DNA from: Akkermansia sp. | GTDB lineage: Bacteria > Verrucomicrobiota > Verrucomicrobiia > Verrucomicrobiales > Akkermansiaceae | Direction: 5' to 3' | Assembly (NCBI GenBank): GCA_017415995.1 | Contig: JAFQDN010000050.1 | Span: 36,143 to 100,142 of the forward strand | Length of the DNA: 64,000 nucleotides | Part shown: piece after piece, positions 7,212 to 16,707 of the stretch | How the letters are laid out: each line of letters begins with the position of its first letter | Position numbering within the stretch: the first letter of the stretch is position 1 | Made by a program: the position numbers and the translations under genes | The notes under the pieces: model-generated | Database searches by the model: none | What the model saw: the letters and a program-made list of their open reading frames with translations, nothing else | What the model was told of the DNA's origin: nothing

Positions 7212-8531
7212 TTACTTAAAGGAGACCTCCAGCTTCATGGCTGTTTTGCCGGACGTTTTACCGACGAGGCAAATGTAGTCACCTTCTGCAAGTTTTGTTT
7301 CTCCGGTTATGGGGGTGCCGTTTACTCCCGTCAGGTTGCGGGTGGTGGAAGAAATCGGCTTGACGAACCAATCCTGCGCCTTGCGCTCTATGCGGAATTG
7401 TGATTTCTCGCAGAACTTGGATTGTGAGGAGATGTTCGCCAATGTCAGAGCCCCTAAATCCATGCTGAGTTTGAACTCCATACTGCCGGAGTCTCCCTTG
7501 AGCACCAAGGTGGAGGGTGGGGGCTTCGGGGGATTTATCGGTCGCTTCGTTTTCTCCCGCTCGGAGGTGTCCTTGGGCGGATTTGGTTGGGGGGCGGATG
7601 TTGCTTTGTCCAAGGAGAGCAGGGACCGATGCAGTTGTTCACACGTGGGGCGTTTGCCGGCCGTCGGGTTAAAGCAACTCTCAATCAGCTTCGCGTATTC
7701 ATCAGCGTTTTTCTCGGAGTCTCCCAGTGTACCCATCAGCTGCACCGGCATGAATCGCTTGCCCGCAAATACGGCTTTCTTGTACTCTTCCGCTCCTTTT
7801 TCATTGGCTGAGGCAAAGGGATGGATTCCCCCCAACAGCTCCGCCAAGATAATACCGATGGTGAACACATCGGACGCAGTGGTCGGGGTAGTACCGTTAA
7901 GGTGTTCCGGCGAGAAATAGCCGGGAGTTCCGGTATAGCCTGTTTTATCCTCACCGCGGGTCCACGGCGCTTGCACATGCTCAATAATGGAGAAGTCCAT
8001 ATCAATCATGCGTGGCAGCAAGCCCATGTTACTGCTGGAATCCGGCAGCATTTGGATGTTTTCCGGTTTGAGGTCGCAGTGAACAATGCCTGCGGCATGA
8101 ATTCGCTTCATGGCTGCCAAGAAAACCTTGGCCATCTTTTTACGCAAATCCCACTCCAGCTCTCCGCTATCCAGCAGTTTTCTCATATCGTACCCGCCAT
8201 TGATGAACTCATAGGTGGAGAAGAAGAACTCCGTCGGGCACATGCCGGGTTTCGGGTTTGCGGTGAAGAGGTCATTGGCAAGCACGCAGTACTGCTGTGC
8301 CGCTGAGTCCTCCAAGCGTTTGTTGAGCGTTTCTACATATTGGAGAAACTGCTCGTACCAAGAAACCGTCGGGGTGGGTGATTTGTAGTATTTCAGGAAT
8401 ACTACTCTGCCGTTTTTGGTGTCGCTGGCTTTGAGAGCCCATGACATGTTGCCCTCAGTAATGAGCTCTTCCAGCTTGTAACTGCTGCGCTTGCCTTTGA
8501 TGACAGAACCTAATTTCGGGGTCGGAGGCAT
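7212..8531 (-). CDS. Ser/Thr protein kinase with C-terminal FHA domain (module 1)
   Basis: 439 residues. The kinase domain spans about 18-305: ATP Lys47 in VVFLKYYK, catalytic loop HCDLKPEN (151-158), metal motif DFS (179-181) in place of DFG, activation segment GTPGYFSPEH (201-210) with SPE for APE, and DVFTIGIILAELLGG (221-235). HCD instead of HRD makes it a non-RD kinase. The Gly-rich loop (ELITEGNMSWALKASD) keeps only one glycine. A Pro-rich linker (313-340) leads to an FHA-like domain (about 341-439) with TTRNLTGVNG (397-406) and LAEGDYICLVG (414-424). No membrane span is present. It is the third gene of module 1, 24 bases after a vWA gene. Key catalytic Lys and Asp residues remain, so activity is likely; the variant motifs are unusual. 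Confidence 0.88.
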   Translation of the reverse strand: MPPTPKLGSVIKGKRSSYKLEELITEGNMSWALKASDTKNGRVVFLKYYKSPTPTVSWYEQFLQYVETLNKRLEDSAAQQYCVLANDLFTANPKPGMCPTEFFFSTYEFINGGYDMRKLLDSGELEWDLRKKMAKVFLAAMKRIHAAGIVHCDLKPENIQMLPDSSSNMGLLPRMIDMDFSIIEHVQAPWTRGEDKTGYTGTPGYFSPEHLNGTTPTTASDVFTIGIILAELLGGIHPFASANEKGAEEYKKAVFAGKRFMPVQLMGTLGDSEKNADEYAKLIESCFNPTAGKRPTCEQLHRSLLSLDKATSAPQPNPPKDTSEREKTKRPINPPKPPPSTLVLKGDSGSMEFKLSMDLGALTLANISSQSKFCEKSQFRIERKAQDWFVKPISSTTRNLTGVNGTPITGETKLAEGDYICLVGKTSGKTAMKLEVSFK

Positions 8532-8555
8532 AATTCAGAATGTAGTAGCTGCCAA

Positions 8556-9311
8556 TTAATCATTTGTCCACGTCACATCAGAGACGCCGACCCATTCCAA
8601 CTGGTCATAGGTAGGCATGGGAGTCGTGGTGCCTCCTTCGTAGGACTGTGATACGGAAACGGAGCGCCCGATGGTTTGCAACATCTTGCTGAAATCTACC
8701 GTGCGCAAGCCATCATCTGATTCTGAAATATCAGAGTACTCGCAGCGATCCACCATGGAAAGCTTGTAAAGTGCCGGGCTCTCCGGGGCGATGATGAACA
8801 GCTTAACGCGCTTCTTCATAATCTTGCTGATGATGTCGTCCAGCTTGCAAATCTGATCTTCTACGCAAATGCCTGTCTCGATGGGTTCATCCGTCAGCAA
8901 AACCACAACTCTGTGGCAGTCCGAGGAGGCGCGCCACGGGAAATCCAACGCGATGTCGAGCGCGAGCAGTTGCATTTCTTCTCCCTCCAATGGCTCCTTC
9001 CCTAAGGCTTCCTTAAATGCCCTGACGTCTTGAGAGAAAAACATTCCCGGCTCAGGATTATGGTATATGCTGTTAACCAGCGGTACGCCACTCGTTTTGA
9101 TAGAGTTGAAGTGGTGTACCGCGCTTCCGTCACTTTGTATGGAATTGTGGAACGCTAAGAAGTCAAAGCGGACATCCCAGTACGATTGCCCATCACTCTT
9201 GAGCCCTTCCAAAAGTTTTTCCAAATTGCTGATGATAGCATCGCGGCAAGGTTGCATGGAACCTGAGGTGTCGATGCAAAAGACAATATCTGCACAGTTT
9301 CTTCCGGCCAT
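8556..9311 (-). CDS. vWA-domain protein, classical MIDAS (module 1)
   Basis: 251 residues, nearly all one von Willebrand factor A domain. The metal-dependent adhesion motif is near the N-terminus: IVFCIDTSGSM, with Asp14, Ser16 and Ser18 as DxSxS. The second metal loop is probably VVVLLTDEPIET (the TDE stretch). No signal peptide or membrane span is seen, so it is cytoplasmic. It resembles the TerY-like vWA proteins that accompany kinase and phosphatase genes. It lies 29 bases after a second vWA gene and 24 bases before the kinase gene, and could act as a metal-dependent scaffold for kinase substrates (inference). Confidence 0.82.
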   Translation of the reverse strand: MAGRNCADIVFCIDTSGSMQPCRDAIISNLEKLLEGLKSDGQSYWDVRFDFLAFHNSIQSDGSAVHHFNSIKTSGVPLVNSIYHNPEPGMFFSQDVRAFKEALGKEPLEGEEMQLLALDIALDFPWRASSDCHRVVVLLTDEPIETGICVEDQICKLDDIISKIMKKRVKLFIIAPESPALYKLSMVDRCEYSDISESDDGLRTVDFSKMLQTIGRSVSVSQSYEGGTTTPMPTYDQLEWVGVSDVTWTND

Positions 9312-9340
9312 ATCCGTGTGTTGTGTTTGGTTAGTTGTTA

Positions 9341-10090
9341 TCAGAGTTCCTCTACATCCGCTGCACCGGACTGGGAAATGGACTTAGCCAAGAGTTCCAG
9401 TGTCTTGTTGAAGTTCTGCGGGTTGCTTACGTATTCAGCCACTGCTTTTTGCGTGCCTTTCATGTCGCCTTCCGGGACTTCAATTGCTTCGTAAGTGCAT
9501 TTGTCTAAGCTGGAAAGCTCATAGTGGCAGGGCATTTCCGGGGCAAAGAGGCTCAGGCGGATACGCTCTTGCTGCAGTATGGGAATGAGATCCTGCACGG
9601 TTGCTCCGCTATTCTCCATTTTCGGGTGGTATGAGGCATCTGTCAGCACGACAACACAGCGTGCAGCCTCACTTGCGTAACGCCATTTGCCGGGCTCCAT
9701 CGGGGCGTTTTTTTCGGTTTTACCGCGGTTGACAACGTAGTAGAGAGCATCCAGCAGGGATTCCGGTTCATCGCCGCCACCCTCTGCCACCAATGCTCCG
9801 AGCTGGGAGTCCAAGGTTGCAACATCGTCCGTGAAATCGTGCATGATAAGCCATTCCTTGCCGAATTTCGGTTCATAGGTAATGTCGCGGTATGCGCAGA
9901 TGCTGGCTCTCCAGTTTTCAATGCGTATGCCTCCATTACTTTCCGGTGAGGTGAGAGAGTTGATGAAATGACGAATGCCGTTCTTAACGGCGTCAATACA
10001 GGGCTGCATTGAGCCCGTGGCATCCAATAGGAAGCAAATGTCCACTACGCCTTTGGGCTTGAGATTTTGTGTTGTCTGATATTGTTCCAT
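9341..10090 (-). CDS. vWA-domain protein, first gene of module 1
   Basis: 249 residues; a single vWA domain with MIDAS sequence ICFLLDATGSM (Asp23, Thr25, Ser27) and the later CVVVLTDASYHP loop. The DATGSM form is common in stand-alone bacterial vWA proteins. The C-terminal 60 residues are charged and helical. It is related to, but clearly different from, the next vWA protein, so the pair may form a heterodimer (inference). The upstream region has two direct repeats of TTAATCC (10114-10120 and 10125-10131, 11-bp period) that could be a regulator site; I found no convincing sigma-70 promoter. Confidence 0.82.
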   Translation of the reverse strand: MEQYQTTQNLKPKGVVDICFLLDATGSMQPCIDAVKNGIRHFINSLTSPESNGGIRIENWRASICAYRDITYEPKFGKEWLIMHDFTDDVATLDSQLGALVAEGGGDEPESLLDALYYVVNRGKTEKNAPMEPGKWRYASEAARCVVVLTDASYHPKMENSGATVQDLIPILQQERIRLSLFAPEMPCHYELSSLDKCTYEAIEVPEGDMKGTQKAVAEYVSNPQNFNKTLELLAKSISQSGAADVEEL

Positions 10091-10645
10091 GGTGGTACGA
10101 TGTATGTGCGCGGTTAATCCTCACTTAATCCGTGTGAGATGTGGTGCCTGTTTTTTATTGACTTTAGGCTGAGTCGTTTGTGGCGCGATGAATGAGTGAA
10201 GGCATCACACTGTTCCTCACTCACGCATCAAAAGAGACGGTACGGAGGGGTGCCTTCCGGAAGAATGCGTGGAAATCCGAAAAAGCGTACCGCCCTCCGT
10301 ACCGAAATTTTTTTGCGTGGAAATCAATTAGATTGCCACGCACTATCATGCGCTTTTTATCGAAAAAGTCAAGCGTAAATATTAAAAAGAATATAAAAGA
10401 TTATCGCAAGTGTAGCCTTTGCAGCTAAGTAGGGAGGAAATGTAGCGTTGCTGCTGAGCTTATTGCGTGTATAGGGTAGGGAGGCTGTAAAGATTGAAAA
10501 AAATTATATTGCTGTGTATTTTCTGCTATGAGGGTAAGAGAAAAGCTGTTAATGTCGGTGTGCTGTGGTAAAATGATTATTTTGGAATGCTGATATTTCC
10601 GGCTGTGGAGATGCATTTTTAGGATGGTGCATTGCTTGTGGACAC
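10091..10645. other. Intergenic region upstream of module 1
   Basis: No gene is supported here. It holds the TTAATCC direct repeats (10114-10131), the second 67-bp palindromic repeat (10238-10304) followed on the plus strand by T7, and about 330 AT-rich bases with no recognised feature up to the terminator at 10646. Short open frames at about 10192-10428 overlap the repeat and have no coding character. Confidence 0.5.
10238..10304. repeat. 67-bp palindromic repeat, copy 2
   Basis: Perfect 12-bp terminal inverted repeat (CGGTACGGAGGG at 10238-10249, CCCTCCGTACCG at 10293-10304). Same length and orientation as the copy at 7125-7191, with matching internal GGAAGAATGCGTGGAAA. It lies about 150 bases upstream of the first module 1 gene. 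Confidence 0.75.
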
Positions 10646-10678
10646 GAAAAAAACACCCTGAGTACGAGCTCAGGGTGT
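10646..10678 (-). terminator. Rho-independent terminator of the 10708-10998 gene
   Basis: Inverted repeat ACACCCTGAG (10653-10662) / CTCAGGGTGT (10669-10678), followed on the minus strand by seven or more T residues. Confidence 0.85.
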
Positions 10679-10707
10679 AGGAGGGAGATTTTTTTGCAAG
10701 GAGCGAA

Positions 10708-10998
10708 TTAGTAGCCGTAGTTGCTGTACCCACCGCCGTAACCGCCACCGTAGCTGCTGTTATAACCACCACCGTAGTTGGTATTGTATCTTTCACGCTC
10801 ATTCTGTTGACGGTTGTAATTGCTGTATCCTCGTGCAGCGGCTCCGCCCAGGGCTCCATAATTGTAAGAGCGGGGGGCGGCTTTGCCTGATGATTTGCTG
10901 ACGGCGCGAGCTACTTTTGCTCCCGGACAGGAGGTGAGCGATGTAGCGCACAGGACGGCACATGCGCAAATTGCTGAATATTTGATGAGAGACTTCAT
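10708..10998 (-). CDS. Small Gly/Tyr-rich lipoprotein
   Basis: 96 residues. The N-terminus is a lipoprotein signal with the lipobox LTSC (cysteine at about residue 24). The mature part is basic and Ser/Ala-rich, then turns into a low-complexity tail of GGGY and NYG repeats ending in SNYGY. Such tails occur in small surface and structural proteins, but no family is recognised. It has its own promoter (11034-11062) and a strong terminator (10646-10678), so it is a single-gene unit. Confidence 0.7.
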   Translation of the reverse strand: MKSLIKYSAICACAVLCATSLTSCPGAKVARAVSKSSGKAAPRSYNYGALGGAAARGYSNYNRQQNERERYNTNYGGGYNSSYGGGYGGGYSNYGY

Positions 10999-11033
10999 GT
11001 TGTGAAAATGCGATTGTTCATGTCGCAGCGCGG

Positions 11034-11062
11034 ATGATAGAGATAAAAATCGCCGCTGTCAA
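11034..11062 (-). promoter_or_regulatory. Sigma-70 promoter of the Gly/Tyr-rich lipoprotein gene
   Basis: On the minus strand TTGACA (11057-11062), 17-nt spacer, TATCAT (11034-11039). The ATG is at 10998, giving a leader of roughly 30 nt. Confidence 0.65.
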
Positions 11063-11225
11063 GTAAAATGTAATAGAAATGATACGGGAAATGGGGTGGC
11101 CGGCGTTAGTGGCGCTTGATGTGTCAGATTCCTCGAAATGCCGTTGATAGCGCGCTTGGACGGTAGGAAGAGTTGTTATTGGCTTGGTATTGCGTCAGTA
11201 TGTCAGTGTAGGTCAGGCTTACCAC

Positions 11226-11254
11226 TTGACGCGGTAACGCACATTTGCTAGTGT
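11226..11254 (+). promoter_or_regulatory. Promoter of the ankyrin gene, predicting a leaderless mRNA
   Basis: TTGACG (11226-11231), 17-nt spacer, TAGTGT (11249-11254). The ATG at 11262 follows the -10 box by only 7 nt, so transcription should begin at or next to the start codon. A GTG at 11253 lies within the -10 box and is unlikely to be the start. Confidence 0.55.
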
Positions 11255-11261
11255 GGATGGC

Positions 11262-12656
11262 ATGACTTACTGGATAGTTGCGATCACTCTCACCGCAATA
11301 CTTGTGGCTTGGTATATGTGGAGCGGCAAGAGCTCAAAAGCAGTGGATGCGATGGATGCTGCGATATGTGCCGGGGATGAGGAGGCGTTGTCGCGATTAT
11401 TGAAAGAACACCCTGAGGTAGTAGCGGAGCTGAATGATGTTACCTTTTTGCTGATGAAATCCGTACTGATGAACCGGCCGGGGATGGTGCAGGAGGTGTT
11501 GGATATGGGGCATCGCGGGCGTGATTTGCAGCAGTGCGCCTTGCTGCATGATGTTAACTTGCTGAATTTGGCGATAGAAAAAGCGGATGCGGATGTGTTG
11601 CGCATGCTGCTTGTGGCCGGGATGGATGTCGGGGCGGAGACCGTAGCCCCTGTGTTGGTATGCTACAGTGAGGGCAAGCCTGAGCATTTGCGGGTGTTGG
11701 AGATGTTTGAAGCCACCACTATAGGAGCGGAGCAGAATGAAACCCGCCTGACGCCCTTGCATGTGGCTTCTGTTGCGTTTTCAGAAAATGCGGAAGCAAT
11801 TTTGCAGATGGTCGGCCGGCTGTTGGAGGCCGGAGCTGATGTCAATGCGATGACGACAGGTGGCAATACGCCGTTAGATGCAGTGTTGGATGAAACACGC
11901 GACGGAGCAGGGGATTCCTCGGCTCTGGTGGAGTTATTGCGCCAACACGGCGGGGTTACAGGACGCAGTTTGCGTGTGCCGAATGCTGCGTATACCGGTT
12001 GCGTGTATTTGGCTTCCTCTTTGGAGAACTTGCCCGCGGTGGAGCTTCCCGATGGGGTGCGGATGCAATTAATCAATGCGCCGGTGGGTAAAGAATTGCC
12101 GCTGGAAGGGATGGAGTTTTTTGGGGTGACGGATGCGGAGCTCGGTAAGATAAAAGCGCACAAGGCACATGTGCAGGTGTCGGTGAGTGGCGCGCACGGA
12201 GAAGACCCGTTGGCAGTGGCAAAGCGTTGCGTTGTGGCGCTATACCGGATTGCTGAGCAAACGGATTGCGTGGCTGTTCAGTTGGGAGATTCGATTGTGG
12301 TGGAGGATGATTACCACTTGGAGGATGATGCCCCGTGTAATCCTATGCTTTACGCGCCGGTAAAGTTGGGTAGGGTCGAGAATAAGTATATTGTGATGGA
12401 TACGGATGGCTTGGCGGTTTTCGGGCTTTCCGAGGTGGAGTTGGTGATGGAGCAAAAGCTTCTCAAGAAGAATAAGAAGCTGAACTTGATGGAGCTCATA
12501 TGGAATTTGCGGGGGGTGGCATCAGCCGGCGTTTCTGCTTGGGAAAACGGACATACCGCCTCCGTAAACGGAGTGTTTTGCCGTATTTTTCAGGGAAAAC
12601 ATGCCTTGACCGAAAAGGAAGGCATTATCTTTTATGCTGATGACTATGAACGCTGA
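11262..12656 (+). CDS. Ankyrin-repeat protein with unrecognised C-terminal domain
   Basis: 464 residues from ATG 11262. An N-terminal hydrophobic segment (MTYWIVAITLTAILVAWYMW) anchors it in the membrane. Residues about 30-225 form ankyrin repeats; the clearest are LLNLAIEKADADVLRMLL and TPLHVASVAF, with ADVNAMTTGGNTPLDAVL. The second half (about 240-464) is a globular alpha/beta domain (HVQVSVSGAH, KRCVVALYRIAEQTD) somewhat like the DUF4261-type domains of immunity-like proteins, but I cannot confirm this. It ends directly against dgt (TGA then ATG at 12657), so the two genes are co-translated or coupled. The GTG at 11253 was rejected because it overlaps the promoter. Confidence 0.75.
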   Translation: MTYWIVAITLTAILVAWYMWSGKSSKAVDAMDAAICAGDEEALSRLLKEHPEVVAELNDVTFLLMKSVLMNRPGMVQEVLDMGHRGRDLQQCALLHDVNLLNLAIEKADADVLRMLLVAGMDVGAETVAPVLVCYSEGKPEHLRVLEMFEATTIGAEQNETRLTPLHVASVAFSENAEAILQMVGRLLEAGADVNAMTTGGNTPLDAVLDETRDGAGDSSALVELLRQHGGVTGRSLRVPNAAYTGCVYLASSLENLPAVELPDGVRMQLINAPVGKELPLEGMEFFGVTDAELGKIKAHKAHVQVSVSGAHGEDPLAVAKRCVVALYRIAEQTDCVAVQLGDSIVVEDDYHLEDDAPCNPMLYAPVKLGRVENKYIVMDTDGLAVFGLSEVELVMEQKLLKKNKKLNLMELIWNLRGVASAGVSAWENGHTASVNGVFCRIFQGKHALTEKEGIIFYADDYER

Positions 12657-13931
12657 ATGTGCCGTATGAACTGGGAACAACTTTTAAACGCTCAACGTCT
12701 GAGCTATCCGCAGACTGCGGATTCAACGCGCTCGGCATTTCATCGGGATTATGGCCGTGTGTTATACTCCAGCGCTTTCCGCCGCTTGCAAGATAAGACT
12801 CAGGTGTTTCCGTTGGGCCGTAATGATTATGTGCGCACGCGCCTTACGCACAGTTTGGAGGTGTCCAATGTAGGGCGTTCCTTAGCCATGGAGTTGGCGT
12901 CGGTTGTGGAGGCTCGCAAGGAGGATGTGCCCGGGTTGGCATCGGCTGTCGGAGATATTGTGGCGACCGCTTGTTTGGCGCACGATATCGGCAACCCTCC
13001 GTTCGGGCATTCCGGTGAAAATGCCATTGAGGAGGCTGTGCGTGATGCTGTTGCCTCCGGAATTTGCGCTGAGGAGTTTGCCGATTTTCGTTTTGAGGGT
13101 AATGCTCAAGGATTTCGCTTGCTGACGCGTACTTGTGACCCCATACGCGGCAAGGGCTTGGATTTGACAGCTGCTACGTTGGCTGCGTTTGCAAAATATC
13201 CCTGCCCGGAGAAGGGGTATTACAAAAAGTTCGGTATCAATGCTGAGGATATAGACACTTTTCAGGAAGTTGCGACCTTGTGTGGCTTGCCGAAACCGGC
13301 AGAAAATACTTGGGCTCGGCATCCGCTGGCGTTTTTGATGGAGGCTGCAGATGACGTTAGCTACCTTATCGCGGACATGGAAGATGCCTTTATCTCCAAA
13401 ATCATCAGTTATGACGATACGGTGGAACAGCTTGCTCATTTGGTGGGGTTTGATGCCCGCGTACGGGACAGTATTCGCAAGGAATGTGTGCGCAGCGGAG
13501 CCGAAGCTGCAGTTCGGTATGCTCGCGCACGCGCCATCGGTGCATGCATTGGGAATTTGCGGGATGCCATTGAGGAACAGTATGAAAACATGATGAACGG
13601 CACGTTGCGTGCCAGCCTGATGAGCTCTTCCTGCATGGCTGCTGCGTATGCCGATGTGCAGGAGTTTTCCAAAAATCGCATATACAGCCACGAAAGTGTG
13701 GTGAAGATAGAAATTACCGGTTTTAACGTCATCAAAACGCTCATGGAGCTTTTCCTGAAGTGGGTGCAGAATCCTAAGCTCTCGCTTAGCCGCAAGATAG
13801 AAGCCGTGTTACATGCCGATGCACAGCAGGCACACTGCCGTGGGTACAGATTCCGGCATGTGGTGGATTATATTTCCGGCATGACGGACTCTTTTGCGCT
13901 CCAGACCTACAATACCTTGTTCGGGAAGTAA
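12657..13931 (+). CDS. dgt: Deoxyguanosinetriphosphate triphosphohydrolase
   Basis: 424 residues (421 if the ATG at 12666, giving MNWEQLL, is the true start). It hydrolyses dGTP or other dNTPs to the nucleoside and triphosphate, shaping dNTP pools. It has the family opening (RVLYSSAFRRLQDKTQVFPL), then the HD-domain residues RLTHSLEVS, CLAHDIGNPPFGHSGE and AADDVSYLIADMEDA, which supply the H...HD...D metal ligands. The length fits the family. It directly follows the ankyrin gene and is transcribed with it. Confidence 0.93.
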   Translation: MCRMNWEQLLNAQRLSYPQTADSTRSAFHRDYGRVLYSSAFRRLQDKTQVFPLGRNDYVRTRLTHSLEVSNVGRSLAMELASVVEARKEDVPGLASAVGDIVATACLAHDIGNPPFGHSGENAIEEAVRDAVASGICAEEFADFRFEGNAQGFRLLTRTCDPIRGKGLDLTAATLAAFAKYPCPEKGYYKKFGINAEDIDTFQEVATLCGLPKPAENTWARHPLAFLMEAADDVSYLIADMEDAFISKIISYDDTVEQLAHLVGFDARVRDSIRKECVRSGAEAAVRYARARAIGACIGNLRDAIEEQYENMMNGTLRASLMSSSCMAAAYADVQEFSKNRIYSHESVVKIEITGFNVIKTLMELFLKWVQNPKLSLSRKIEAVLHADAQQAHCRGYRFRHVVDYISGMTDSFALQTYNTLFGK

Positions 13932-13947
13932 GCCCCGCGCGTCAATA

Positions 13948-14817
13948 TCAGAGCCACGCTGCGGCATAACGGCGCATGGCTTGTACCATGAGCTCTGCTG
14001 TGAAGGGTAAAAAACGAATGGGGGGTAGGCTGCCTCTCAGTTTTGTTCCGGTGTTGAACCGGATGCGCTCCATCAGCTTGGAGCTCCAGGCCGGTGTATG
14101 TAGTATGATGCTCTCCGGTGATAACATGCAGGTGATAATTTGTAAAAGCTTGGCTACCGTTTCCTCCTGCATGGTGTGGTCGCTGTGGTCCACTTCCGCC
14201 CAGTCGATTGGTAAGGGCAGCAACCCCAAATTTCCGCATTCCTGGATTTTTCCGTTACGGAAAACGGCGCAGGAAGCTCCTTGTCCCGGTGGCAGACACA
14301 GCGTGGCAACGTTTTCCTTGCGTGTGGCCAGTACGGCGGCGGTTGCCGGTGTGCGCACGCGGCACCGGTAACGCTCTTGCAAGTGGCGCCTCATGGCTAT
14401 AGGTGCGCCTCCGGGAATAAACAGAAGTATGCTTTTTAACTCGCCGGCAGCAGTTACTTCATCCAACCAACCATCCAGGCTTTCTTCCTCAATGTAGGCA
14501 AAACGTCCTTCTTTTTGCCATATGGGTAGTCCCTGTAAATCCAGCACCTCCAGTTTTCCCTGTAGAAGCGGTCCCTCTTTTTGCAGACTTACCAAAGCAT
14601 GCCTACCGTGCGCGCTGTTAAAGCGGTACAAGTATGCAGGCCTCCCCCCGCCGGATGGAATGCTGCCTTGCATAACCAGTTTGCCGAGTTCGCAGAGCTC
14701 TGCTACCGCACTGTTTACGGCAACTAAGCTTAACCCGGTACCCTTTGCCATTTGCGGGCGAGTGGCCTCCTCTCGCTCCTGCATGAAGGTGAGAATCTTT
14801 TTATGAGATGCTTTCAT
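13948..14817 (-). CDS. ROK-type transcriptional regulator
   Basis: 289 residues. A winged-helix domain (1-65; ATRPQMAKGTGLSLVAVNSAVAELCELGKLV) precedes a domain with the length and layout of a reduced ROK (repressor, ORF, kinase) fold. The sugar-kinase ATP and zinc motifs of active ROK proteins are not visible, so it should be a regulator, perhaps binding a sugar. The gene is convergent with dgt (17-base gap). Two direct repeats of an 11-mer overlap its -10 box (14833-14856), which suggests autoregulation. Confidence 0.65.
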   Translation of the reverse strand: MKASHKKILTFMQEREEATRPQMAKGTGLSLVAVNSAVAELCELGKLVMQGSIPSGGGRPAYLYRFNSAHGRHALVSLQKEGPLLQGKLEVLDLQGLPIWQKEGRFAYIEEESLDGWLDEVTAAGELKSILLFIPGGAPIAMRRHLQERYRCRVRTPATAAVLATRKENVATLCLPPGQGASCAVFRNGKIQECGNLGLLPLPIDWAEVDHSDHTMQEETVAKLLQIITCMLSPESIILHTPAWSSKLMERIRFNTGTKLRGSLPPIRFLPFTAELMVQAMRRYAAAWL

Positions 14818-14832
14818 GCCCCTTTTCTTTCA

Positions 14833-14880
14833 CTTAATAAAGTCGCTTAATAAAGTATATGAAAAATGAGCATAAAGCAA
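14833..14880 (-). promoter_or_regulatory. Promoter and direct-repeat operator of the ROK regulator gene
   Basis: On the minus strand TTGCTT (14875-14880), 17-nt spacer, TACTTT (14852-14857). Two perfect copies of ACTTTATTAAG (plus-strand CTTAATAAAGT at 14833-14843 and 14846-14856) cover the -10 box and start site. ROK repressors bind AT-rich sites of this type, so autorepression is a reasonable inference. Confidence 0.5.
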
Positions 14881-14971
14881 GGAAAAAGTGTAATGTGTTC
14901 ATATTCAGTTGCAATGATGATGGTGGTGAACGCAGACCTCAAAAAAAAGAGACACGCAAAAGCGCAAAAGC

Positions 14972-15000
14972 TCGACAATTGCCCCGAGTTCTGGTAGCAT
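14972..15000 (+). promoter_or_regulatory. Promoter of pyrG
   Basis: TCGACA (14972-14977), 17-nt spacer, TAGCAT (14995-15000). The ATG at 15027 leaves a leader of about 20 nt with no obvious Shine-Dalgarno sequence. Confidence 0.55.
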
Positions 15001-15008
15001 GTGGGTAA

Positions 15009-16640
<1,632 letters not shown>

Positions 16641-16660
16641 ATCCGATAATTCATGACACC

Positions 16661-16698
16661 GGCGGTAGGGCAAGTCCTTGCCGCCGTTGCTTTTTTTT
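16661..16698 (+). terminator. Rho-independent terminator of pyrG
   Basis: GC-rich hairpin GGCGG-TAG-GGCAAG / CTTGCC-GCC (16661-16683) followed by T8. It argues that the downstream symporter gene starts at the ATG at 16708 and not further upstream. Confidence 0.85.
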
Positions 16699-16707
16699 GT
16701 TGAGTAT

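Noticed and set aside
10192..10428. Short plus-strand open frames upstream of module 1
   Set aside because: They run through the 67-bp palindromic repeat and AT-rich DNA, have no start signal and no protein-like composition.
10708..10998. Gly/Tyr-rich tail as a frameshift artefact
   Set aside because: The frame has a convincing lipobox, promoter and terminator, and low-complexity GGY tails occur in real small surface proteins.
11253..11261. GTG at 11253 as start of the ankyrin protein
   Set aside because: It lies inside the -10 box; the ATG at 11262 fits the leaderless geometry seen elsewhere.
16678..16707. Upstream TTG start of the symporter
   Set aside because: The stretch is the pyrG terminator hairpin and T-tract; the ATG at 16708 begins the normal first helix.
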